The notes under the pieces are model-generated. The model made no database searches. It worked only from the letters and a program-made list of their open reading frames with translations, and had not been told where the DNA came from. Of a DNA stretch of 64,000 nucleotides, positions 15,896 to 25,412 are shown one piece after another (position 1 is the stretch's first letter; each line of letters begins with the position of its first letter). Both the position numbers and the translations under genes were made by a program. Source of the DNA: Blastopirellula sediminis (lineage in GTDB: Bacteria; Planctomycetota; Planctomycetia; Pirellulales; Pirellulaceae); the NCBI RefSeq assembly GCF_020966755.1, contig NZ_JAJKFT010000010.1, positions 3,126,720-3,190,719 on the forward strand, given 5' to 3'.

Positions 15896-17923
15896 TTACT
15901 CCGTAACGAGATCCCCCAACAGCTGAATCTGGCCGACCCAGATGTTGGTCCCAGTGTACTTGGGAGATTTCAGCTCGGTTTCGGGGTCTTTCAGGCGGAA
16001 AGCGACCGGCTGGCGGTCGGGCTGCTCGGCATCGAGCTTGATCGTGACCGTGTGAACGGCGGTCGGATCGAGGTCGTTGGCCACCTTCAGCAGGGCGAGC
16101 CGATGGTAGGTGCAATAGCTGTCGAACCGGGCGACCAGCTTGTCGCGGGTCTTGCCGTCGACGGTGACGCTGACCTGGCCCCCGTTGGGGCCAAGCAGGT
16201 CGTACAGTTGGGCCAGCGAACCGCGGAACTTGAAGGTCAGCTCGCTCCCCGGCTCGCTCGCGTGCCAGATTTGGCCGAGCCGATTGCCGAAGCTCTTTTG
16301 CAGCTGTTCCGTATTGGCCAGTTTCTCCCAGTTCCCTTTCAGCATCGACGGCTGCAGCGGAATCATCTTGGCCGCTTCCCAGTTGTCGGCGACGAACGGA
16401 GTCGCGAGCTTCGCCGCATGATCGACCGGCGGCAGGTCTATCATCTGTTCGACCGCGGCGGCGACGTCGCCGGCGTACAGGTCATGCCCGCCATCGAGCG
16501 GGTGAACGCCGTCGGTCGAAAACTGGATCACGCCGTCGGCCGGCTTTTCGGCCGATTGGAAAACGAGGGTCCCCTCCCCTTCCCGCTTCACGACGTCAAC
16601 GCAGAAGTTGACCGACGGGATGCCGTAATGCTCGGCCAGCATTTCATCGGCCGCAGCGGCTCGCGAGCACATGCCGCGGCGGGTCGGTTCTTCGTAGCCG
16701 ACCTTGAAGGTGTAGACGAAGCAGATGTCGGTTTCGGGGTTCGCTTTCCAAGTCTGGCGAACGATCCCTTCCATCGCTTTCCAGATTTGCTCCGGCTGCG
16801 CGCCGCCGTCGTTGACCGAAAACTCCACGAACAGCAGGTCGGGCTGGTACTGCAGGGCGTCATGCTGAACGCGGAAGACCCCCAGATCGCTGCCGGTGCC
16901 GCCGATCGCCGCATGGATTTCCTCGACCTTGGCTTTCGGGAATTCCTTTTGGAACCACTCGCGGGTTTTGACGCGCCAGCCATTGGCCGCGGTGATCGAA
17001 CCGCCGAGATAGGCGATCTTCACCGGTTGACCGGCGTTCAGCTTCTTCAGGACGTTCCCCAGTCCGTCGCGCGGGACGACCTTCTTGGCCGGCTGTTCTT
17101 CGTAGATCGGTTCGACCGCAGCGTACTTCACGACGAAGTTGACGATCGGCGTCGGATCTTCCAGGCCGTGCGGGTGATGGCCGATTCCCGGTTTGGCGAT
17201 CAGCTCGATGGCGCCGCCGAGCTTCTTATAACGTTCGGCGATCACGCCGGTGTTTTCGTCCCACGGGACGACGTCGTCGGCGTCTCCGTAGACGTGCAGC
17301 AAAGGAATGCCGGCCTTGGCGAGCGGCTCCAGCTTGTCGACCGGGTTCTGGTCGTAGGCGAGCGCTTCCGCTTCGTCGGCAAAGCCATAGACTTCCAGCG
17401 TCCGCTTCCATTCGCCGGCGCTCCCCTTCCCTTTTCCTTTGCCGCCGGGCCAGCTTTTGAAGTCGCAGACCGGCGCGTCGCCATAGATGCAGGCAACCTT
17501 CTCTGGATTAGCGGCGGCCCAGTTGTAGGCGTACAAGCCGCCGCGGCTCAGTCCAGTCAGGGCCGGCTTTTTCGCCAAGCCGTACTTCTCGGTCAGCTCT
17601 TTGTAGAGCGCGTTCCAGTGGGCGACCGCGGTGGGCGAGCCGAGCATGTTCGGCACGTGCATGTAGACGATGTGGAAGCCCTTGTTGAGGAGCATGACGT
17701 CCGGTTCGGTCTTGTGGCCGAAGAACTCGCCGTGCCAGAGCCACGGATTGCCCGCCGCCGCTTCTTTCGGCGTGACGACGGTCACCTGCTTGCCGTCGAC
17801 TTCAAAGTCGTAGCGGTCGAAGCCTTGGTATTGGCTCTTCTTTCCAGAGAACTGCGGCGCGGCGATCGCTGATGTCGCAAAGAGAACGAGCAGCGCAAAC
17901 GAGCAGAGTGCGTTTCGGATCAT
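15896..17923 (-). CDS. Exported two-domain esterase: alpha/beta hydrolase fused to SGNH hydrolase
   Basis: 675 aa from ATG 17923, with a signal peptide ([21 protein letters not shown]). Residues 40-270 are an alpha/beta hydrolase: the nucleophile elbow is GLSRGG with S126, the acidic region is DADDVV near 215, and the His is in GHHPHG (about 249-252). Residues 300-490 are an SGNH hydrolase: GGSI with S309, VNDGG with N371, and DGVHP with D471 and H474. The last 120 residues look like a beta-sandwich accessory domain. It probably deacylates a complex glycan at the surface. Both catalytic sets look complete. Confidence 0.86.
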   Translation of the reverse strand: MIRNALCSFALLVLFATSAIAAPQFSGKKSQYQGFDRYDFEVDGKQVTVVTPKEAAAGNPWLWHGEFFGHKTEPDVMLLNKGFHIVYMHVPNMLGSPTAVAHWNALYKELTEKYGLAKKPALTGLSRGGLYAYNWAAANPEKVACIYGDAPVCDFKSWPGGKGKGKGSAGEWKRTLEVYGFADEAEALAYDQNPVDKLEPLAKAGIPLLHVYGDADDVVPWDENTGVIAERYKKLGGAIELIAKPGIGHHPHGLEDPTPIVNFVVKYAAVEPIYEEQPAKKVVPRDGLGNVLKKLNAGQPVKIAYLGGSITAANGWRVKTREWFQKEFPKAKVEEIHAAIGGTGSDLGVFRVQHDALQYQPDLLFVEFSVNDGGAQPEQIWKAMEGIVRQTWKANPETDICFVYTFKVGYEEPTRRGMCSRAAAADEMLAEHYGIPSVNFCVDVVKREGEGTLVFQSAEKPADGVIQFSTDGVHPLDGGHDLYAGDVAAAVEQMIDLPPVDHAAKLATPFVADNWEAAKMIPLQPSMLKGNWEKLANTEQLQKSFGNRLGQIWHASEPGSELTFKFRGSLAQLYDLLGPNGGQVSVTVDGKTRDKLVARFDSYCTYHRLALLKVANDLDPTAVHTVTIKLDAEQPDRQPVAFRLKDPETELKSPKYTGTNIWVGQIQLLGDLVTE

Positions 17924-18132
17924 GTCGGATGTTTTCAGGGGGGAAGTAACGGCGGGGCGAACAAGCATTCAGACCTTCTATCATGGTCGACCCGCGGTGG
18001 GGTCGCAATCAGCGGTCTAAAGGAGCCATCGTAAGCCGGGAGCCGACTTATTCTCCCCCCCTCCCCTGCCCCGCCGTTGTTTCGCCTATGGCCAAACTAA
18101 CGGGGAAATCGCTCGCCTAAGTTGGCCGCGCC

Positions 18133-19545
18133 TTAGGCGAGAATCTCGTTCACGACGCGGCCATGGACGTCGGTTAGGCGGAAATCGCGTCCCTGATGGC
18201 GGAAGGTGAGCTTCTCGTGGTTGATCCCCAAGAGGTGCAGCATCGTCGCATGGAAGTCATGGACGTGCATGACGTCTTCGACCGCGTTGTACCCCAGCTC
18301 GTCGGTCTTGCCGTATTTGAGACCCCCTTGGATTCCGCCGCCGGCCATCCAGATCGAAAACCCTTTGATGTGATGGTCGCGGCCGTTCCCTTGCGCCATC
18401 GGAGTTCGCCCGAACTCTCCACCCCAGACGACCAGCGTGTCGTCGAGCATGCCGCGGTTCTTCAGGTCGGTCACCAAGGCGGCTGACGCTTGATCGACTT
18501 CCGAGGCGCAAATCTGCATGCTTCGTTCGATGCCGCCGTGATGGTCCCAGCCGCGATGATAAAGCTGGATGAACCGGACGCCGCGCTCGGCCAAACGCCG
18601 CGCCAGCAAGCAGTTCGCAGCGAACGTGCCGTCGGCGCCCTTGGTACCGTACATGTCGAGAATATGTTGCGGCTCGCCAGAGACGTCCATCAAGCTCGGG
18701 ACGCTCGTCTGCATCTTGAACGCCAGTTCGTACTGCGCGATCCGAGTTGCGATCTCGGGATCGTCGAGGGTTGGTTGCCGCAGCGCGTTCATCTGGTTCA
18801 CCGCGTCGACCACGTCCCGCTGGCGTCCCGCGGTAATCCCTGGCGGGTTGTTCACATACAGAACCGGATCGCCGGCCGAGCGGAACTCGACCCCTTGATA
18901 ACGGCTCGGCAAGAAGCCGCTGTGCCACTGCCGAGCGGCGATCGGTTGAGCCTGGCCCCCTTTGCCGATTGACGTGAGGACGACGAAGCCGGGCAAATCG
19001 TCCGCTTCGCTTCCCAGGCCATACTGCACCCATGATCCCATCGATGGACGCCCGGAGATCGACGTTCCGGTGTTCATGAAGGTGTGGGCTGGATCATGAT
19101 TGATCTGTTCGGTCACCATCGAATTGACGATGCAGAGCTGATCGGCGATTGCTCCCATTTTCGGGAAGAGGGAGACAATCGATTGGCCCGACTCGCCGTA
19201 ACGATTGAAGTCGAATCGCGGCGCAAAGCACTTCAGCTTTTGTCCTTGCAGCTGGGCGATCGGCTGTCCCTTGGTGAACGATTCCGGCATCGGCTGACCG
19301 TCGAGACGTTTCAGCTCCGGCTTTTCGTCGAAGGTCTCCAGGTGCGATGGTCCGCCTGCCTGGCAAAGGACGATCACCCGCTTCGCCTTCGGGGCGAAGT
19401 TGGGAAACGCGCCCGATGCGACTTCCGCCTGGGCCGCCGGCGAGTTTAGCAGCGACGCGAGCGCGACTGAACCGAGTCCAGCCATTCCTTGCCCTAGAAA
19501 GGTGCGTCTCGTTTGTCGCAAGGCCGCTTCGTCGTGGAAAAACAT
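18133..19545 (-). CDS. DUF1501 family exported protein (pair 1)
   Basis: 470 aa with a twin-arginine-like signal (RRTFLGQGMAGLGSVAL at 13-29). The DUF1501 pattern follows: KRVIVLCQAGGPSHLETFDEKPEL, HDPAHTFMNTGTSISGRPSMGSW split by short variable parts, GRTPMAQGNGRDHH and a C-terminal GRVVNEILA. The family has an alkaline-phosphatase/sulfatase-like fold; the metal-type residues (D, H and GRDHH) are visible. It lies 51 bases downstream of a cytochrome-c/DUF1549/DUF1553 gene, the standard planctomycete pairing. The substrate is unknown, and a role in handling polysaccharide or sulfated material is inference. Confidence 0.93.
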   Translation of the reverse strand: MFFHDEAALRQTRRTFLGQGMAGLGSVALASLLNSPAAQAEVASGAFPNFAPKAKRVIVLCQAGGPSHLETFDEKPELKRLDGQPMPESFTKGQPIAQLQGQKLKCFAPRFDFNRYGESGQSIVSLFPKMGAIADQLCIVNSMVTEQINHDPAHTFMNTGTSISGRPSMGSWVQYGLGSEADDLPGFVVLTSIGKGGQAQPIAARQWHSGFLPSRYQGVEFRSAGDPVLYVNNPPGITAGRQRDVVDAVNQMNALRQPTLDDPEIATRIAQYELAFKMQTSVPSLMDVSGEPQHILDMYGTKGADGTFAANCLLARRLAERGVRFIQLYHRGWDHHGGIERSMQICASEVDQASAALVTDLKNRGMLDDTLVVWGGEFGRTPMAQGNGRDHHIKGFSIWMAGGGIQGGLKYGKTDELGYNAVEDVMHVHDFHATMLHLLGINHEKLTFRHQGRDFRLTDVHGRVVNEILA

Positions 19546-19596
19546 AGGAAATCGCCTAATGGGAATGATTCGAACGTAGCTTCGAGCTGGTTGGCG

Positions 19597-22500
19597 TTAG
19601 TAACGCGTGATGGTCTCGTGCAAATTCAACAAGACGCGACTGACCGAAATCCAAGCGGCCAGCGCCACTGGATCGGTTCCTTCAGGCGGTTGGAACTCGC
19701 CAACCGAGAGCAACTCTTTGGCCGACTCGGGATTGTCCGCATACTGCTGCAAATGTTTCTCATAAACGCCGAGCAGAATCTTCGCTTCTTCTTCCGTCGC
19801 ATCGCGCTGCTGGACGGCCTGCATGCCGAAATTGATTTTGGCTTGCGGCGAATCGCCCCCTTCCTGCAGCAGGCGGACGGCTAATGCCCTGGCCGCTTCC
19901 ACGTAAGTGGGATCATTCATCAGCACGAGCGCCTGCTGCGGCGTGTTGGAGATGTTACGGCGCACGGTGCATTCTTCCCGCGTCGGCGCGTCGAACGCGG
20001 CCAAACTCGGATGAAGGTAGGTGCGCTGCCAATGCGTATAGAGCCCGCGACGGTAGAGACTATCTCCTTTGTCGCGTTGGTATTCCCGTTTCGGGAAATT
20101 AAGGTGCGACCAATACCCGGCCGGCTGGTAAGGACGGACGCTTTCGCCCCCGATCGTTTCGACCAGCAGTCCGCTCGCCGCGAGCGCGTTGTCGCGAATC
20201 ATCTCGGCCGGAAGTCGCCGCGCCGACTGGGCTTCGAGCAGCGCGTTGGCGTGGTCTTTCTCTTTTTGGCCGGCGGTGCGGACCGAAGAGCGCTGATACG
20301 CTTCCGACTCGGCGATCAGTTGCATCATATGCTTCACATCCCAGCCGCTCTCGATGAACTCGGTCGCGAGCCAATCAAGCAGTTCCGGGTGACTCGGGAA
20401 CGCTCCCTGCGAGCCAAAGTCGTCGGCCGTCGCGACCAGGCCGCGGCCGAACATCAGTTGCCAAAGGCGATTGACGAAGACGCGGGCCACCAGCGGATTG
20501 CGGCGATCGATCAGCCAGTTGGCCAAGTCACGACGCGTCGCTCGCTGGCCGTTGGTTTCCAGGTCGTAGCCGAGGAAGCCGGGGATTCCTGGCTCCACCT
20601 CTTCGCCGCTATCGTCGAGCCAATTCCCACGCGGCAAGACGCGCATCGTGCGAGGTTGCGTCGATACGGAGACGAGCGTCGTCGTGATCGCGTCGGCCAG
20701 CTCTTGGCGTCGCTTCGTTTTGTCGGCGAGTTCCTTGCGAACGTCATTCAGCCGAGGAGCGATGGTGCGATAGAAGGTCGCTAACTCTTGCCGCTGCTGG
20801 TCGCTCCGTTTTTCATTGGGGAGCGCGACGATCTCGCGAATCTGGTGAGGAACGCCGGAGTCTTGGCCGGCGACGATTGGCCGCGGAGCGTCGATCAGCG
20901 AAATGCGAAAACGTCCGATCGCGTGACTGCTGCCGTAGGTGTGCTTCATCGTCAGCGTGAGCTTGCTCTCCGGCGTCAGCGCCAGATCATCCTTCAGTTC
21001 AAAGACCGCTTCGTTCGCTTTGCCGATCGCCGGCAAGGCGGCCCAGCCATCTTTCTCATCCTTCGAGAGCAAGCCAGCGACCGGCCAACCATCTTGCGAA
21101 TGTGTCGCCGTCGCCGCTTGGAACTCTACCGGCTTGCCGTCGAGTTGGAGGTCGAAACCATTCAGCACGAAGTTGCCGTTCCCCGCTCGCCCTGGACCTT
21201 TGACCGGTAGCGAATCGTCCGGCATCACTTCCAGGCGAATCGCCGTCACCTTCGGAACCTCCAGTGAGAATTCCAGTTCATACGTCGGTTTGTCAGGATT
21301 GGCGCCGGTCGCCAAGACCGAACCACCCTCCAGCTTCCGCCACGTGACTTGGGGATTTGATTTCAGATTGGTCGGTTCGACAACTCGCCATGATGCAGCG
21401 GCCGGAAGTTCCGCTTCCCATTTGCTCTGATCGCTCGCGAGTTCCGGCGTCGGCGTCTCCAGCGTTTGCTTGAGCTTCGCGATCTCGTCGTCAAGCTTCT
21501 GCAAATCGCTCGTTTGCGACGGTGTGGGGACGGCGATCTTCGGTCCCCAATCGCTGGTCCGGCTGCTGCCGCTGTAGACCCCCTTCTCCGTCAGATCGGC
21601 GAAGAAGGCGGCGAATTGGTAGAACTCTTTGATGGTGTAGGGATCGAACTTGTGATCATGGCACTCGCAGCACCCCATCGTAGCGCCGAGCCAGACGACG
21701 CTTGTCGTCCGGACGCGATCGGCGGCGTACTTGGCGAGATACTCCTTCGCCTGAGCGCCCCCTTCGGCGGTGATCATATTCAAGCGGTTGTAGCCAGAGG
21801 CGATCTGTTGCTCTTGCGTGGCGTTGGGAAGCAAGTCGCCGGCGAGTTGTTCGATTGTGAACTGATCGAACGGCTTGTTCTCGTTGAACGATTGGATCAC
21901 GTAGTCCCGATACGGCGACATGCTCCATTCCTGGTCGCCATGAATCCCGACCGAGTCGGCGTAACGAACCAGATCTAACCAATGGATCGCCATCCGTTCG
22001 CCGAAACGCGGCGACGCGAGCAGCTTCTCCACCAGTTTGGCGTAAGCCTCCTCCGACGGATCGGCTTCAAACGCGGCGACTTCCTGGGGAGTTGGCGGCA
22101 GGCCGGTCAAATCGAAGTAGAGGCGGCGGATCAGCGCCCGCGGCGTCGCTTTCGCCGCCGGTTCGATTCCTTGCTCAGCAAGTCGCCGGTCAATAAAGTA
22201 GTCGATCGGCGTGGCGCTCTGGACTTCGGGCACGGCGGCGTGCTGGGCCGGTTTGAACGACCAATGTTCGTCGTACTTGGCGCCCTGGGCGATCCACTTC
22301 CGTACCAGGTCGACCTCTTGCGGCGAAAGCCGCGGCCGGTTTGATGCGGCCGGCGGCATTTGTACATCCGCGTCGTCGCTTGTGAGGCGAGCGATCAGTT
22401 CGCTCTCGTCCGGTTTCCCGGGGACGATCACGCTGTCGATCGCCGACTCGCGTGCGTCCAACCGGAAGTCGGCTTTGCGCGTGTGTTCGTCCGGGCCGTG

Positions 22501-22659
22501 GCACGTATAGCAACTGTTCGACAGCAGCGGCTTGATGTCGCGGGTGTAGTCGATCGCGGCCGAAGCGGGATCGGCGCCGCTGGCCCACGTCACTGGGAAG
22601 AGGGACGCAATCAACGCGATCAGTAGGCTGGCAAAGCGATTCATGCGGGGCGCGATCAT
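19597..22659 (-). CDS. Exported PSCyt1/DUF1549/DUF1553 cytochrome-c-containing protein (pair 1)
   Basis: 1,020 aa. A signal peptide is followed by a single c-type haem motif CYTCH (C50-H54) in the planctomycete cytochrome C domain (DIKPLLSNSCYTCHGPDE). The DUF1549 domain (YFDLTGLPPTPQEV, then FGERMAIHWLDLVRYADS) and DUF1553 (FVNRLWQLMFGRGLV, ending with RNISNTPQQALVLMNDP) follow. An inserted stretch near 420-560 looks like a carbohydrate-binding or beta-sandwich insert. ATG 22659 and ATG 22644 are both possible starts. The downstream partner is DUF1501. An envelope redox or polysaccharide role is inferred from context. Confidence 0.93.
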   Translation of the reverse strand: MIAPRMNRFASLLIALIASLFPVTWASGADPASAAIDYTRDIKPLLSNSCYTCHGPDEHTRKADFRLDARESAIDSVIVPGKPDESELIARLTSDDADVQMPPAASNRPRLSPQEVDLVRKWIAQGAKYDEHWSFKPAQHAAVPEVQSATPIDYFIDRRLAEQGIEPAAKATPRALIRRLYFDLTGLPPTPQEVAAFEADPSEEAYAKLVEKLLASPRFGERMAIHWLDLVRYADSVGIHGDQEWSMSPYRDYVIQSFNENKPFDQFTIEQLAGDLLPNATQEQQIASGYNRLNMITAEGGAQAKEYLAKYAADRVRTTSVVWLGATMGCCECHDHKFDPYTIKEFYQFAAFFADLTEKGVYSGSSRTSDWGPKIAVPTPSQTSDLQKLDDEIAKLKQTLETPTPELASDQSKWEAELPAAASWRVVEPTNLKSNPQVTWRKLEGGSVLATGANPDKPTYELEFSLEVPKVTAIRLEVMPDDSLPVKGPGRAGNGNFVLNGFDLQLDGKPVEFQAATATHSQDGWPVAGLLSKDEKDGWAALPAIGKANEAVFELKDDLALTPESKLTLTMKHTYGSSHAIGRFRISLIDAPRPIVAGQDSGVPHQIREIVALPNEKRSDQQRQELATFYRTIAPRLNDVRKELADKTKRRQELADAITTTLVSVSTQPRTMRVLPRGNWLDDSGEEVEPGIPGFLGYDLETNGQRATRRDLANWLIDRRNPLVARVFVNRLWQLMFGRGLVATADDFGSQGAFPSHPELLDWLATEFIESGWDVKHMMQLIAESEAYQRSSVRTAGQKEKDHANALLEAQSARRLPAEMIRDNALAASGLLVETIGGESVRPYQPAGYWSHLNFPKREYQRDKGDSLYRRGLYTHWQRTYLHPSLAAFDAPTREECTVRRNISNTPQQALVLMNDPTYVEAARALAVRLLQEGGDSPQAKINFGMQAVQQRDATEEEAKILLGVYEKHLQQYADNPESAKELLSVGEFQPPEGTDPVALAAWISVSRVLLNLHETITRY

Positions 22660-23095
22660 GCTGGAAGGTGGGGTGGGCGAAGAGGATGCCGGCGGGGGAA
22701 AAGTACCGGATTGGCCCAGTGGGGTTCGGGCTGACTCCTTGCCTCAAATTAATGGGAGAAGACGGCTCAGGCAAGCGAAAAAGGGAGGCCGTCAACGTTC
22801 GTTCGCACGGTCAGTCGCGGCCCAGAAGCAGGCGATCCTCACTACAATGATCCGTAGCGAGCTAGAAAGTTTGTTCGCCGCAAAGTCGAATCGCTAGGTT
22901 GGTGAAAACCGGGCAATCTAGTTTTTGGGCCGGGAACCAACCGGCCGAATCGAGCGGTTTGACCTACCCCCCGAGAAAAGAGTAGGCTGTTTAGTTCGAT
23001 TCCGAAGAATCGCCGGCCCTTCCCTGCTGCTGGCGATTCCTTTTTGATGGATCGCAGGGTGCTAGCTAGTTACGGATGGTGTCGGGGCGCCGGTA
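22660..23095. other. Divergent intergenic region between cytochrome operon and recQ
   Basis: 436 bases between divergent genes, so it should hold promoters for both. No small gene with a ribosome-binding site, no RNA gene and no repeat was found. A TTGACC at about 22959 has no convincing -10 partner at 17 bases. Confidence 0.45.
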
Positions 23096-25288
23096 ATGGA
23101 AACGACTTCAAAGGGAACGCGCGAGCAGCTCCTCGCCACGATGCGGCAATATTGGGGCTACGAGGGATTCCGCCCGCTCCAGCTCGAAGCGATGGAGTCG
23201 GTGCTGGAAGATCGGGACTCGGTCGTCGTCATGCCGACCGGCGGCGGGAAGTCGCTCTGCTACCAGGTCCCTGCCCTCTGCAAGCCGGGCTTGGCGGTCG
23301 TCGCTTCGCCGCTGATCTCGCTGATGAAAGACCAGGTCGACGCACTTACCGCGTGCGGCATTCCAGCGGCTTGTCTGAATAGCACGATCACCGCCGAAGA
23401 ACGCCGGCAGATCGCCGCCGACGTCCGCAGCGGCGCCATCCGAATCTTGTACCTGGCGCCGGAACGGCTTCTAAGCGAGCGGATGCTCGAATTCCTCTCC
23501 GGCGTCGAAGTCTCTTTCTTTGCGATCGACGAATCGCACTGCATCAGCGAATGGGGACACGATTTCCGCCCTGAGTATCGCATGATGAACATGCTGAAAG
23601 AAACCTTCCCCGGCGTCGGCGTGCATGCCTACACCGCGACGGCGACCGAGCGCGTTCGCGACGATATCGCGCAGCAGCTCGGCCTGATCAATCCCGAGAT
23701 GTTGGTCGGCTCGTTTGATCGGCCGAACCTCAACTATCGCATCGTCCGTCGCGGCGATCGCTTCTCCCAGATCCACGAGGTGATCGCGCGGCATCCGAAC
23801 GAGTCAGGCGTCGTCTACTGCATTCGCCGCGCTGACGTCGAATCGATCGCCGAACAACTTAACTCGGTCGGCGTCAAAGCCCTTCCCTACCATGCCGGCC
23901 TGAGCGACGAAGAGCGGCAAGCCAATCAAGACGCGTTCATCCAGGAGCGGACCGATGTGATTGTCGCGACGGTCGCCTTCGGGATGGGGATCGACAAGTC
24001 GAACGTCCGCTACGTCGTACACGCCGGCATGCCGAAGTCGCTCGAAAGTTATCAGCAGGAAAGCGGTCGCGCCGGCCGTGATGGGCTGGAGGCGGAATGC
24101 GTCATGCTCTATTCGAGCGGCGACCTGGTGACCTGGAAGCGGATGCTGGGCGACTTGCCCGATACCGCCCAGCAAGCGGCGATGCATTCGCTCGATGCGC
24201 TCGATCACTTTTGCATTGGGACCGAATGTCGCCACCGGATGCTCGTCAGCTACTTCGGCCAAGAGCTGGAAGCGGAAGAGTGCGAAGCGTGCGACGTTTG
24301 TCTCGGCACGGTCGACCTGGTCGAAGATGCGACCGTATTGGGACAAAAGATCCTGAGCTGCATCTTACGCACCGGCGAACGCTTTGGCGCCGATCACAAC
24401 GCGAAGGTCCTCTGCGGGTCGCGCGATAAACGCGTGCTGGAGCTTGATCATGACAAGCTCAGCACCTATGGCCTGCTGCAAAGCGAGAACCTGCGCAGCG
24501 TTCGGATGTGGATCGAACAACTGGTCGGTCAACGTTTTCTGGCCAAGGTGGGCGAGTACAACGTGCTGAAGGTGACCGAATCGGGACGCGTGTTGTTGCG
24601 CGGCGAAGCGTTGCCGAAGTTGACCAAGCCGGACGCCGCCGAGCGCGCCGAGAGTCCGAAGCGAGCTCGCAAGCTCGACGACTGGGAAGGCGTCGATCGC
24701 GGGCTGTTCGAGTCGCTGCGAACGCTCCGTCGCGAAAAGGCGGAAGCGGCCGGCATTCCCGCCTACATCGTCTTCGGCGACAGCTCGCTCCGTGAAATGG
24801 CCCGTCATCGCCCCTCATCGCTTGAGCGTTTCCGTTTGATCAAAGGGGTCGGCGAAAAGAAGTGCCAGGATTACGGCGAAGCGTTCACGCAGCACATCGC
24901 CGACTATTGCAGCCAGGAAGGGCTGACCGTCGACGCGATGGATACCGAAGTGATCGTCGCTCCGAGACGCGAGCCGCCAAAGAATCAGGCGCCGGCCCTG
25001 AAGGACGCCTTCGCTCTCTTCTCAAAAGGGCAAACCGTACTGGAAGTCGCCAACATCATCGGCCGCGCCGAGTCGACAGTGCAAGGTTACTTGGAGCAAT
25101 TCATCCGCGAAGAAAAGCTGGAAGATCCCACCGCCTGGGTCACCGGCGAAACGTCGCGCCGCGTGGAAGAAGCGATCGAAGAGTGCGGCGCCCGAGCTTT
25201 GCGCCCTATTTACGAATACCTAAACGAAGAAGTCTCGTACGAAGAAATTCGGATCGTCGCGGCATGTTTGCAGAATCGCTCTCTGTAA
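23096..25288 (+). CDS. recQ: ATP-dependent DNA helicase RecQ with HRDC and C-terminal HTH
   Basis: 730 aa. SF2 helicase core: PTGGGKS (Walker A, 47-53), the DESH box (145-148) and SGRAGRDG motif VI. The RQC zinc site comes next, with cysteines in FCIGTECRHRM and ECEACDVC. An HRDC domain (about 530-605) contains LRREKAEAAGIPAYIVF and LIKGVGEKK. The C-terminal part (KDAFALFSKGQTVLEVANIIG, then STVQGYLEQFI) is a helix-turn-helix of the kind appended to some bacterial RecQ. It unwinds DNA in recombination and fork repair. It appears to be a single gene. Confidence 0.96.
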   Translation: METTSKGTREQLLATMRQYWGYEGFRPLQLEAMESVLEDRDSVVVMPTGGGKSLCYQVPALCKPGLAVVASPLISLMKDQVDALTACGIPAACLNSTITAEERRQIAADVRSGAIRILYLAPERLLSERMLEFLSGVEVSFFAIDESHCISEWGHDFRPEYRMMNMLKETFPGVGVHAYTATATERVRDDIAQQLGLINPEMLVGSFDRPNLNYRIVRRGDRFSQIHEVIARHPNESGVVYCIRRADVESIAEQLNSVGVKALPYHAGLSDEERQANQDAFIQERTDVIVATVAFGMGIDKSNVRYVVHAGMPKSLESYQQESGRAGRDGLEAECVMLYSSGDLVTWKRMLGDLPDTAQQAAMHSLDALDHFCIGTECRHRMLVSYFGQELEAEECEACDVCLGTVDLVEDATVLGQKILSCILRTGERFGADHNAKVLCGSRDKRVLELDHDKLSTYGLLQSENLRSVRMWIEQLVGQRFLAKVGEYNVLKVTESGRVLLRGEALPKLTKPDAAERAESPKRARKLDDWEGVDRGLFESLRTLRREKAEAAGIPAYIVFGDSSLREMARHRPSSLERFRLIKGVGEKKCQDYGEAFTQHIADYCSQEGLTVDAMDTEVIVAPRREPPKNQAPALKDAFALFSKGQTVLEVANIIGRAESTVQGYLEQFIREEKLEDPTAWVTGETSRRVEEAIEECGARALRPIYEYLNEEVSYEEIRIVAACLQNRSL

Positions 25289-25412
25289 TTTCTCCGCAGG
25301 TTTTCCCGCTTCTTGCATCGTCCTCCGCGAGACCCGATCATGGTAAGGTCCGCCGATACGCCGGATTCCAGTATCGGAAGATCTAGCCTTTCTACGGAAC
25401 TTGGGGAGTAGC

